Assembly: GCA_031553775.1 (NCBI GenBank)
Contig: JAVBLA010000027.1
Span: forward strand, 1-17,429
From: JAISFI01 sp031553775
GTDB lineage: Bacteria; Bacteroidota; Bacteroidia; Bacteroidales; Azobacteroidaceae
DNA length: 17,429 nucleotides
Direction: 5' to 3'
Positions 1 through 7,823 of the stretch are shown here, one piece after another (the first letter of the stretch is position 1; each line of letters opens with the position of its first letter). The notes under the pieces were generated by a model. The model was not told the DNA's origin. It searched no databases and saw only the letters and a program-made list of their open reading frames with translations. A program made the translations under genes and the position numbers.

Positions 1-1861
1 ACCAGATCCAGGTCGTCGATCGTATTCGGCAGAACTTTGATGGTAACTACATCCTGGTACAGGCTGTCGCAGTTGTTATAATAGGCAGTAACATCGATAA
101 CGGCTGTAAGGGTATCGCTCGTTGTATTCAGGGCCTTGAAGCTTTGAACAATGTTCATGCCTGAGGCAGAAAGACCCATCGTTGCAACATCGCCCCTGGC
201 CGTCCATTCGTAACGGGTGGCAACTCCGGTGAAGCGGATGGCTTCGACCACTTCGTTGTTCACCGCGTACAGTGTTCCGATCGTGTTGACTACCGGGTGA
301 GGATTGACCGTAATAGTGAATGTTTTTGAAACCCCTTCCTTATTACGCCATCTCGGAATCACCTGATAAGTTCCATAAACAGGAACTTCCGATTGATTCG
401 CAATCACATCTCCTTTGATACCACCGGCATCAATAGTTGCATTAGCCAATACATCCACTCCACCAATATTTCTCACGATATATTCCACATCGTTTTCGTT
501 GAAATTTTCAACAGTATCGAAAGTATACTGAGAGTTGAAGAGTATTTCAGTCATTGTGCTTTCCGAACAAATTGTCTGATCTTCAATATCATCAACTACC
601 AGATCTATATCTTCTATTGTATTCGGAAGAATCGTAATAGTAGTTACCCGAACCGTATCACCTACGCAACCGTTATACGACGGAGCTGCATCGATACGTA
701 CCGTGATCGGATGATCCGTGACATTCTGAGCAACGAACGACTGAATCGTATTCATTCCTTTCCTCGCCACTCCAATAGAATCGGCTTTGAGTCCCGGTCT
801 TGCGAACCACTCGAAAGAAGAGGCTACACCGGTAAAGTTAATTTCTGCAACCGTTTCATTGGTATATTTCGTAATCGGGCGAATAGGATCCACAACAGGA
901 ACCGGCTTAACAGTCACCATAAATTCCACAGATTCTCCCGGACAATCTCCCAAATTAGAGACAGTTGCCGCTTTAGGCGTAACACGGTATTTACCTGTTA
1001 CCGGAAGATTGGTTGTATTGTTATATGTATTAACCGGAATTTTTCCGTTTACAATAACCTTATTTGACAACACATCCACACCATCAATATATTCAAGTAT
1101 ATATTCTACATCCGCATTTGCCAGATTACTGACCAAAGTAATTTCTTCGGTATCTGCTCCGGAGCATACTTCCTGGTTCTTCACAGGAGAAGTAATCAAT
1201 GGCTGCGGGTAGACAGTAACCGAGAAAGTATCCATTGCGGCAGGGCAAAGCCAAGTTAATGTTCCTCCATGCGTAGGATCCGGATTATTATAATATCCTT
1301 GTATCTTATAGGTATTAGAATATGCTTTTCCGGTAGTATTGACTACTGTAAATCCCGGGAACTCATCAGAAGTTCCATACTCAGGCAAGTTCGGTATTCT
1401 GTCCGTATTAGGGGCCTGAGGAACCAAAGAAGTAGTCCAGGTATAATTCTGGGCATTTCCTCCCAAGCCTCCGAAACGGAAAGAACTTACCGGAGTGCCA
1501 CTACAGGCGACAATATCCTGCACCTCAAAGGTGATGATTTGCGGCATCACAGTAACAGTAAACTGGATTGAATGGCCCTTTTCATTATTGATCGTCGGAA
1601 TCACCCTGTAGGTAGCCGATACCGGCACCAACGATTGTGGAAATACAGTCATCGGATTCGGGAATAAAATTTCTTTTTGGGTGGGATCCAATGTGAGTCC
1701 CAGTTCCACTCCACCGACTTTTTCCAGGATAAATGTGACATCAGTTACGCCGGCACCCAGATCACTGATCGCTTCCAGCGTTATTTTATCCACAGTGGCT
1801 CCGTCGCATGCAACAATGTCATCGATCGCTTTTACGCGAAGTCCGTCGTTCTGTACAATCC
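1..1861 (-). repeat. Higher-order repeat copy 3, changing to a 199-codon A-B repeat
   Basis: The first three modules of this stretch match modules 1-3 of copy 2 (for example SPVKNQEVCSGA versus TNKVINQSVCSGA). After that the similarity to copy 2 is lost. Instead the sequence repeats an A-B pair: PNTIEDIDL near 620 and PNTIDDLDL near 24 are 597 nt (199 codons) apart. The repeat continues past the left edge. Confidence 0.55.
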
Positions 1862-4800
1862 ACGGCTGGATCGTAATATTAAATTCGACCGTATCGCTTA
1901 TACAACCGCCTTCTCCTACTCCAAACACCCTGTAAAGAGCGGTAGAATCAGATTGTGTTGTATTGACCGCATCGAATGCCGGCATTCTATTCGCTCCAGA
2001 TTCCGGCAAATTAGCAAATACAGCTCCGGAAATATATTCCCATCTGTATTCAACTCCCGACTGCACAGACAGCAGATATTCGGGAACAGACTCCCCGTTT
2101 TTATAGATTCTGTCGGAGACAACCGGAGCAACCGGTTTCGGATAAGCTGTGATTGAAAATTCCTGAATCGTCTGGCAATTTCCATTATCGATTGTTAACT
2201 GATATACGGAAACTACCGGAGCCGTAATATTCAATGAAACCACCGGACCTCCGATTACATAATTATTATTGATCCTGAGATGTAAATCCGGACCGCTCTT
2301 AAGTGTCAATGTATAAGTAACACCAGCAGCCGGAGCAGGCAGATGCATCCTTTGGATAGAACTACCCACACATACCGATTGATCAGGAAGATCTACCGTA
2401 TCCGGTTTTTCCTGTACATTGATCGTAATGGTATCCATTATACTGACACAATCTCCCAGTTTGGCAAATACCAGGATATTGAATATACCTGTTTCCGCCG
2501 GTGTGAATGCCGGAATATCTGCATCGCCCGATTTCACGGAAAGTCCCGGAATCTGGACATAACCTTCTACTAACCAGGAAAGATTAGCTTCGAGCGGAAG
2601 TGCCGCCAGGCGGATGGCTTCGATCGTTTCTCCCAGGCAAATGGTATAATCTGTTACCGGAAGGGTAATAGGTATATTATTAACTGTAATGGAAAATTCC
2701 ACCGGAAGTCCGTCACAATTGCCATTGGCAGCGTTTGTTGAAACCGGAGTTATCCTGTAATGCCCCGTAAGCGGAGACAGGTTCAGTAACGGATTCAATG
2801 CGATACATTCCAATGCCGGGATAGACCCTGTATAGTTACCTGCAGTATAATCGTTCACAGCAGTATTGATTACTTCTGTGCCTCCGATTAATTCCAGTTT
2901 ATATTCAACTCCGGCCAGATTACTGGTTAGGTTGATCTGAGCGGTTTGAGCACCTGAGCATACCGACTGGTTGATTACCTTATTGGTAATAGCCGGTTGT
3001 GGATTTACCCTGATTTCAAAGGTATCCCTTGAAAGACACATCGCATTACCTGTATAAGGATTGGGATGATATCCCGCCACTGCATAAGCGCTGCTATAAG
3101 CCTTTCCGGAAGTATTTACTGCAGTAAAGCCTGGGAATACAGAAGAATTACCGTCTAATGCCAAACCTGGAATCGTATCCGGTCCCGGAATCCTGTACCA
3201 CAGGTAATGTTCAGCATTACTGGTAAATGCCACCGGGCTTACTTCCGTTCCGCTGCACACCGTAATGTCTTTCAATTTCGGGAAGAAAGAAATATTCGGT
3301 AATACAGTAATCGAAAATACGGTAGGATTACCCACACTTCCGTTCAACACCGGAGTTACACGGTAAGAAGCAACTACGCCTCCGGTATTAAAGAAGTTCG
3401 GATCCGGAATAGAAATTTCAATTTCCGAAGAAGCCGGAAGAAGGGTAGCGGTCATTCCGTTGACAAGACCTTCTCCCACACGTTCCAGACGATAAGTAAT
3501 ATTGGCCAGGGATTCGCCTGTATCGCTTACCGGCACGATCGCAATCGTATCTTTTTTAGCCGCAGCGCAAAGAACAATATTATCGATCGGCTCTACACGT
3601 AAGCCTTTGTTATCTATAATCCATGGTTTAATAGTGATATTGAACCGGGTAGTATCCCCTATACAGCCGCCTTCGCCCTGACCAAACACCAGATAAGTGG
3701 CTATAGAATCAGCCTGACTGGTATTGGATGCACGGAAAGCAGGCATCCGGTCATCTCCCGATGCGGGAAGACCGGGAAATACAGCTCCGGATTCATATTC
3801 CCAGCGGTAAGTGAATCCCGGCTGGCTGAAAAGCAGCATTTCCGGAACTATATCCCCATTCTTGAATTCCTTATCGGCAACCACCGGTGTAGCCGGTTTC
3901 GGGTTGACCGTAACGGTAAATTTCTGAATGGTTTTACAGTTGCTTACGTTATCTGTGATGGTAAATTGATAAGTAGCAACCGAACGGGTTGTACTTACAG
4001 GAGTAGCAGGAGCTGTAATCGCATTGTTAGCACCATTAATCTGCAAGCCTAAATTATTACCGCTTACATGCACTAAAGCATAAGTAGTTCCTCCTACAGG
4101 AACCGGAATTGTAATTTCAGGAGTTTCTCCTGCACAAAGCGTTAAATCTTTGATTTCACTTAATGCCTGTGGCGCGGCCGTTACATTAATTTTTAAAGTA
4201 TCTACTCTGGCACATCCTCCATTACCGGCAATAAGCAATATACGATGCTGGCCGGCAACGGCAGGAGCGAATTTCGGAATGGTTTTGTCTCCTGCTTTTT
4301 CCGATAATCCCGGAATAGGAGCTCCTCCGAAAGTAATCCAGTTAACAGCAGTACCGGAAGGAATCGCAACCAGGTTGAACGGGCCGATTTCTTCTCCCTG
4401 GCAGATATTCAACGGACTTTGAAGCGCCGGGAAGAAAACCGGATCCGAGTTCAAAGTTACCGAGAAGAATATCGGTTCTCCTGATTTGCCATTCCGTTGG
4501 GGAGTCAGCTTATATTTTCCTTTCAATTGAGTTTTAAGTCCTAAGATTCCCAATGCATTTACAGTTGAAGCTGCAGTAGTAACAATCTCATTACCGGTAT
4601 TCACCGTTAACTTCAGATCATCTCCGTTTACTAACTGTAAATCATATCCATCGGCAGAGGCATTGGTTCCGTTTAAATCAGCAAGAACCGTATTGGCTGC
4701 AATGGATGCACATTTTACAATATCGTTGATAAAATCTACACCTGCTCTGATTTCAGGAAGGATCGTGATTTTATACGTTATTGTATTGGCAGAAGAATAC

Positions 4801-6110
4801 TTACCTACATACGGTGTAACCTTAACAAAATACACCAGATCGCCGGCTGTTGTATTGACTGCCGTAAAGGAAGGAAATACATTAAATCCGGAACCGGAAG
4901 CAATTCCGGGTATCGTTGTAGGATTATTGAAAAAATCAAAAGTTTCCCATTTGTAATATACGCCCAAATCGTTGGCATAATTGCTGGTATAAGGCAGTCT
5001 GGGCACATTCTGCCCATCCTCATATATCACATCACTCAACTGTGTCATCCGCACCGAATCGGGATCCAGCAAAGATGGCAGCGGTGAAGTGAGGGAATAG
5101 AGTTCTATTTCAAAGGGTTTGACAGTTCCGGCACAACCATCTGCAGTAGGAGTAACCTGATAATTTCCATGGGTATTGCGCCCCGTTAAAGCTGTCAGGA
5201 TTGCTTCGGACATATTTCCGGTACCATTGGAACTGGCAGAAACCAAGGTTGCCCCTGTATGCTCCCAACCGAATGTAGTTCCCGCAACAGCAGATGAAAA
5301 TTGAACATCCAGATTTCCGGGAACATCGGAATCATACGAAAGATTACCCGAAACAGTTACATCAGGCCTGGGCTTCACTGTAACATCAAAAGTTTTAGAC
5401 GATACACAATTCGAATCGGTAAGCGATACGGTATAGGTATTTGTAAGGCTTGCATCCGTCAAATTCTGTGTAGTAAAAGCAGGGAATTGATTCAATACAG
5501 GTTCTGTCATCAGAACCTGATTACTCAAATTGTTTGCAGGACTTGGTTGAGACTGCCAGGAATATGTTGTATGCCCTGGTTTATCTGACAACAAATTAAT
5601 TTGAGAGAAAGCTTCTCCCGTACAGTAACTCAAATCACTCAATGCAGTTATGAGTTCTGGAGTTTTAATTACTGAATAATTAAACTCTACCTCTTCAAAA
5701 TTCATACTACCGGTAGAAGTTACCGATATTATTTTTATTTTATATACTTTAGGTATCGGATTTGCCTTAATTTTGACGGTAGTTGTAGGAAACCTGTCGC
5801 CATTCAAAGCAGATAAAGGGGGAGAATTCCAGTCCACTCGAGTAGACTCTGCATTAGAGCCAGGGACAAAAAGCTCATCACAAACCAACCGGACTGTTGT
5901 GCCTGTTCCTCCCCAACCACCAGTTCTATTTAGCGTTATCACCGCAGTGAGCTCCTTTTCTCCATGATTACTGCATGACCTGGTCCAGGGAGTTCCGCTT
6001 TCGGTAAATGTCAATGATGTAGGCGTCACTTTTGCCAACACCGTACCTCCCCCGAACAACATCCCAAGCAGAATCAGATTCAATAAAAACAAATGTCGTA
6101 TTCTTTTCAT
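1..6110 (-). CDS. Giant secreted repeat protein with alternating PKD/Ig-like modules (partial, C-terminus beyond left edge)
   Basis: I read this frame codon by codon from the ATG at 6110 to position 3 and found no stop, giving 2,036 codons. Residues 1-26 form a signal peptide (basic MKRIR, hydrophobic core, cleavage near VLA/KV). A unique N-terminal domain follows to about residue 150, then roughly 19 modules of 90-110 residues. Type A modules carry YxW, IPGL, FPxFxAVNT and a late GxC before ITVxPxP. Type B modules carry a CSG near the start, VEYxLE and YRVTP before FxVTVxP. A and B alternate strictly. The modules resemble the PKD-like/Ig-like repeats of Bacteroidetes adhesins and gliding-associated proteins, so a cell-surface or secreted adhesin is the best guess; type IX secretion would need a C-terminal sorting domain outside the window. 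No enzyme motif is seen. It is divergent from the regulator at 6560. Confidence is high for the gene and low for the exact role. Confidence 0.93.
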   Translation of the reverse strand, partial: MKRIRHLFLLNLILLGMLFGGGTVLAKVTPTSLTFTESGTPWTRSCSNHGEKELTAVITLNRTGGWGGTGTTVRLVCDELFVPGSNAESTRVDWNSPPLSALNGDRFPTTTVKIKANPIPKVYKIKIISVTSTGSMNFEEVEFNYSVIKTPELITALSDLSYCTGEAFSQINLLSDKPGHTTYSWQSQPSPANNLSNQVLMTEPVLNQFPAFTTQNLTDASLTNTYTVSLTDSNCVSSKTFDVTVKPRPDVTVSGNLSYDSDVPGNLDVQFSSAVAGTTFGWEHTGATLVSASSNGTGNMSEAILTALTGRNTHGNYQVTPTADGCAGTVKPFEIELYSLTSPLPSLLDPDSVRMTQLSDVIYEDGQNVPRLPYTSNYANDLGVYYKWETFDFFNNPTTIPGIASGSGFNVFPSFTAVNTTAGDLVYFVKVTPYVGKYSSANTITYKITILPEIRAGVDFINDIVKCASIAANTVLADLNGTNASADGYDLQLVNGDDLKLTVNTGNEIVTTAASTVNALGILGLKTQLKGKYKLTPQRNGKSGEPIFFSVTLNSDPVFFPALQSPLNICQGEEIGPFNLVAIPSGTAVNWITFGGAPIPGLSEKAGDKTIPKFAPAVAGQHRILLIAGNGGCARVDTLKINVTAAPQALSEIKDLTLCAGETPEITIPVPVGGTTYALVHVSGNNLGLQINGANNAITAPATPVSTTRSVATYQFTITDNVSNCKTIQKFTVTVNPKPATPVVADKEFKNGDIVPEMLLFSQPGFTYRWEYESGAVFPGLPASGDDRMPAFRASNTSQADSIATYLVFGQGEGGCIGDTTRFNITIKPWIIDNKGLRVEPIDNIVLCAAAKKDTIAIVPVSDTGESLANITYRLERVGEGLVNGMTATLLPASSEIEISIPDPNFFNTGGVVASYRVTPVLNGSVGNPTVFSITVLPNISFFPKLKDITVCSGTEVSPVAFTSNAEHYLWYRIPGPDTIPGLALDGNSSVFPGFTAVNTSGKAYSSAYAVAGYHPNPYTGNAMCLSRDTFEIRVNPQPAITNKVINQSVCSGAQTAQINLTSNLAGVEYKLELIGGTEVINTAVNDYTAGNYTGSIPALECIALNPLLNLSPLTGHYRITPVSTNAANGNCDGLPVEFSITVNNIPITLPVTDYTICLGETIEAIRLAALPLEANLSWLVEGYVQIPGLSVKSGDADIPAFTPAETGIFNILVFAKLGDCVSIMDTITINVQEKPDTVDLPDQSVCVGSSIQRMHLPAPAAGVTYTLTLKSGPDLHLRINNNYVIGGPVVSLNITAPVVSVYQLTIDNGNCQTIQEFSITAYPKPVAPVVSDRIYKNGESVPEYLLSVQSGVEYRWEYISGAVFANLPESGANRMPAFDAVNTTQSDSTALYRVFGVGEGGCISDTVEFNITIQPWIVQNDGLRVKAIDDIVACDGATVDKITLEAISDLGAGVTDVTFILEKVGGVELGLTLDPTQKEILFPNPMTVFPQSLVPVSATYRVIPTINNEKGHSIQFTVTVMPQIITFEVQDIVACSGTPVSSFRFGGLGGNAQNYTWTTSLVPQAPNTDRIPNLPEYGTSDEFPGFTVVNTTGKAYSNTYKIQGYYNNPDPTHGGTLTWLCPAAMDTFSVTVYPQPLITSPVKNQEVCSGADTEEITLVSNLANADVEYILEYIDGVDVLSNKVIVNGKIPVNTYNNTTNLPVTGKYRVTPKAATVSNLGDCPGESVEFMVTVKPVPVVDPIRPITKYTNETVAEINFTGVASSFEWFARPGLKADSIGVARKGMNTIQSFVAQNVTDHPITVRIDAAPSYNGCVGDTVRVTTITILPNTIEDIDLVVDDIEDQTICSESTMTEILFNSQYTFDTVENFNENDVEYIVRNIGGVDVLANATIDAGGIKGDVIANQSEVPVYGTYQVIPRWRNKEGVSKTFTITVNPHPVVNTIGTLYAVNNEVVEAIRFTGVATRYEWTARGDVATMGLSASGMNIVQSFKALNTTSDTLTAVIDVTAYYNNCDSLYQDVVTIKVLPNTIDDLDL
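1862..3622 (-). repeat. Higher-order repeat copy 2 (587 codons, six modules)
   Basis: The landmark PWI-x-(N/D)-GLRV-x-x-ID starts at corresponding bases 3622 and 1861, a shift of 1,761 nt or 587 codons. All six modules of copy 2 have a counterpart at this shift in copy 1. By eye the sixth module is about 60 percent identical in protein between copies, so this is an old duplication. Confidence 0.65.
3623..5383 (-). repeat. Higher-order repeat copy 1 (587 codons, six modules)
   Basis: Six alternating B-A modules inside the giant gene. Boundaries are set by matching landmarks in copy 2, which lies exactly 1,761 nt further along. The last module (KNGD...YRWEYESGAVF...GEGGC...FNITIKPWI) and the one before it (CxTIQKFTVTVNPKP) are clearly recognisable in copy 2. 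The first two modules are more diverged. Confidence 0.6.
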
Positions 6111-6303
6111 ACTTGTATTGTATTTGAGTTAATAATTAGATTTCGTTTCTGAACACAACGCAGGCTATAATGCGTAACCCACCCGCACTTTGCAGATCTG
6201 GTTCCTGAAAAGCAGACTGATGTTTTTTTCATATTTATGCAGAATTTATATTAGTTGATCATTCAAAAAATCGAATTGTATACCGTATTTTTAAAGGTGA
6301 AAG

Positions 6304-6311
6304 CAAAGATA
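6304..6311 (-). promoter_or_regulatory. Predicted -7 box for the giant surface gene
   Basis: TATCTTTG on the minus strand matches the Bacteroidetes -7 consensus TAnnTTTG exactly. It is the only exact match between the giant gene and 6360 in that direction. No clear -33 TTG is seen at the usual distance, which would fit a promoter that needs an activator. The predicted leader is about 190 nt. Confidence 0.5.
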
Positions 6312-6375
6312 TATTCAGAAGAATTAAGAAATCATTATTTTTTTTAATTTGTACTCTGTATGGGTAAAAACATGG

Positions 6376-6402
6376 TCTGTTTGGATAAATTAAATAAACA
6401 GA
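6376..6402. promoter_or_regulatory. Inverted repeat TCTGTTT-N13-AAACAGA
   Basis: Perfect 7-bp arms at 6376-6382 and 6396-6402 with a 13-nt spacer. It lies between the two divergent promoters, just upstream of the tandem repeat. It could be a dimeric regulator site for either direction. Chance is not excluded in such AT-rich DNA. Confidence 0.3.
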
Positions 6403-6405
6403 TTA

Positions 6406-6449
6406 TTTTTTTACGAATTCGAACATCTTTTTTTACGAATCAGAACACA
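6406..6449 (+). repeat. Two abutting 22-bp direct repeats, probable AraC-type operator
   Basis: Units at 6406-6427 and 6428-6449 share seven T, ACGAAT and GAACA at identical offsets, 18 of 22 bases matching. The 22-bp period is two helical turns, as expected for two AraC-family DNA-binding domains on one face of the helix. The second unit ends 18 nt before a -7-like box. A similar array precedes the third regulator gene. Confidence 0.6.
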
Positions 6450-6467
6450 TTTCAGGCAGTTGTTTAT

Positions 6468-6475
6468 TATTATTG
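6468..6475 (+). promoter_or_regulatory. -7-like box for the first AraC regulator
   Basis: TATTATTG differs from TAnnTTTG at one base. It lies 18 nt after the tandem repeat, so the second repeat unit would cover or abut the -33 region, a layout typical of activator-dependent promoters. The predicted leader is about 78 nt. Confidence 0.4.
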
Positions 6476-6559
6476 CAGGTTAAAAAGATATTATAAATAA
6501 GGCACCAAAGAGATATCCTTATTTAACTTACACGTAGAGAGTACTACCTTATACTAAAA

Positions 6560-7741
6560 ATGGAACCAAATGCGTACATACTGCCACTTTTTATATTCTC
6601 AACTTATCTGTTGAGATCTTTTGTGGCATTATTCTGGGGCATATTCCTGTTTTTTTATCAGAATCAATCCCGGCAAAATTTACCATTAAGTTGTATATTT
6701 CTGATAATCGGAGTAGTGTACCTGATTAACAGTTATACACGCTTCCCTCTGTTGGAAGCCTGCGATGTATACAATGTCAATTCTTTTCTGATCCTTACTT
6801 TTATAGCCCCTTTTACTATTTTTTATGCCTATTTCGCTTTGAAGGAAAAACATGAAATATGGCATTACCTGCTTCATTTCATCCCTTTCATTTGTTTAAC
6901 GGCTCTATGGATTGTTTTACAGGCGAGTGACATTCCCCGGATTCCGTTTTGCTATTCCATTGAAGATCTTTTTCGCTACATCTCCGGATATTCTCTCTAT
7001 GCAGCTTTCTTTTTTATACTTGTAACTATTTTTACCATTCAGGTGATCACTTATTTCAGCATGGCATTGAAGCGGCTTCTCCGGATCAAAAAAGCATACC
7101 GGGATTATTCCATACCATGTAAACCGGTCAACTGCTTATTAGCGATGGACTTCCTTTTTTTATGTTACCCTTTGTTCTGTATATTCTTTTTAATGTATAA
7201 TAATAACCCCGCACTCGGAGTAATCCATAATATTTTTGTGAGCATAGTAATCACAACCCTTTCTATCCTCAACCTGCAATTGATACTACCCATTAAAACA
7301 GATTTTTCATTTATGAAAAGAAAAACAACAGGAAAAGAGAGTATTCTCTCATCAGGTAAGAGCGAAGCAGCAATTGCCGCACACTCTGGAAATTCAATGG
7401 CAGAGCAGATCAGAATCCTTTTTGAGGAGGAAGAAATGTATAAAATTCCACAGTTTTGCATGCAGGACATCGTAAACAAGTTATGTACAAACAGAACCTA
7501 TGTTTCGAATTGCATCAACAATCATTATGCTTGCAGTTTTAAACAATTACTGGCAAAGTATCGTATCGAATCGGCCAAAGAATTGCTGAAGAAAACCGAC
7601 CGGGATGTACAGGACATAGCCTGGGACGTGGGTTTCAATACCCGGGCCGCATTTTATTATGCGTTTAAAGAAGTGATAGGAGAAGATATCTCTCCGGTAG
7701 AATGGAGAAAAAAACATAGCGAAAAAACAGAAATACGTTGA
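6560..7741 (+). CDS. Membrane-anchored AraC-family transcriptional regulator (multi-helix sensor)
   Basis: 393 residues. About seven hydrophobic segments (roughly 8-33, 42-59, 74-94, 102-120, 141-166, 192-213, 221-243) are followed by a polar linker and a C-terminal AraC DNA-binding domain. Helix-turn-helix 1 is near 301-322 (QDIVNKLCTNRTYVSNCIN) and helix-turn-helix 2 near 350-371 (QDIAWDVGFNTRAAFYYAFK). This architecture is common in Bacteroidetes: the membrane part presumably senses an envelope or small-molecule signal and the DNA-binding domain acts from the membrane. The ligand is unknown. The ATG is the first in frame and has no Shine-Dalgarno, as usual for the phylum. It is divergent from the giant surface gene and 82 bp upstream of the next regulator. 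The tandem repeat upstream suggests autoregulation. Confidence 0.88.
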   Translation: MEPNAYILPLFIFSTYLLRSFVALFWGIFLFFYQNQSRQNLPLSCIFLIIGVVYLINSYTRFPLLEACDVYNVNSFLILTFIAPFTIFYAYFALKEKHEIWHYLLHFIPFICLTALWIVLQASDIPRIPFCYSIEDLFRYISGYSLYAAFFFILVTIFTIQVITYFSMALKRLLRIKKAYRDYSIPCKPVNCLLAMDFLFLCYPLFCIFFLMYNNNPALGVIHNIFVSIVITTLSILNLQLILPIKTDFSFMKRKTTGKESILSSGKSEAAIAAHSGNSMAEQIRILFEEEEMYKIPQFCMQDIVNKLCTNRTYVSNCINNHYACSFKQLLAKYRIESAKELLKKTDRDVQDIAWDVGFNTRAAFYYAFKEVIGEDISPVEWRKKHSEKTEIR

Positions 7742-7783
7742 ACATATATTATCAGAACAGAAGTGATTGTTTACATTTATGGT

Positions 7784-7791
7784 TATATTTG
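7784..7791 (+). promoter_or_regulatory. Predicted -7 box for the TPR-AraC regulator
   Basis: TATATTTG matches TAnnTTTG exactly, 32 nt before the ATG at 7824. A TTG at 7767-7769 is only 14 nt upstream, shorter than the usual 19-21, so the -33 element is uncertain. It implies the second regulator can be transcribed independently of the first. Confidence 0.5.
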
Positions 7792-7823
7792 TATAATTAT
7801 CTAATTCTAATGACCCCAGGCTT

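Larger units (their letters stand above)
6111..6559. other. 449-bp divergent intergenic control region
   Basis: AT-rich region between the giant surface gene (leftward) and the first AraC regulator (rightward). It holds a minus-strand -7 box, an inverted repeat, a tandem 22-bp repeat and a plus-strand -7-like box, listed separately. The predicted leader of the giant gene is about 190 nt and contains a small possible hairpin at 6158-6175 (ACGCA/TGCGT). I see no small reading frame with convincing features. Confidence 0.7.

Noticed and set aside
1..5400. Regularly recurring DNA blocks that might suggest a CRISPR array or satellite repeat
   Set aside because: The repeats are long, diverged, in frame and conserved at the protein level; there are no short identical repeats with unique spacers.
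393..5967. Several plus-strand open frames of 64-224 codons opposite the giant gene
   Set aside because: They are shadows of the minus-strand frame, which is open over all 2,036 codons with clear domain structure; the plus-strand translations show no recognisable domains.
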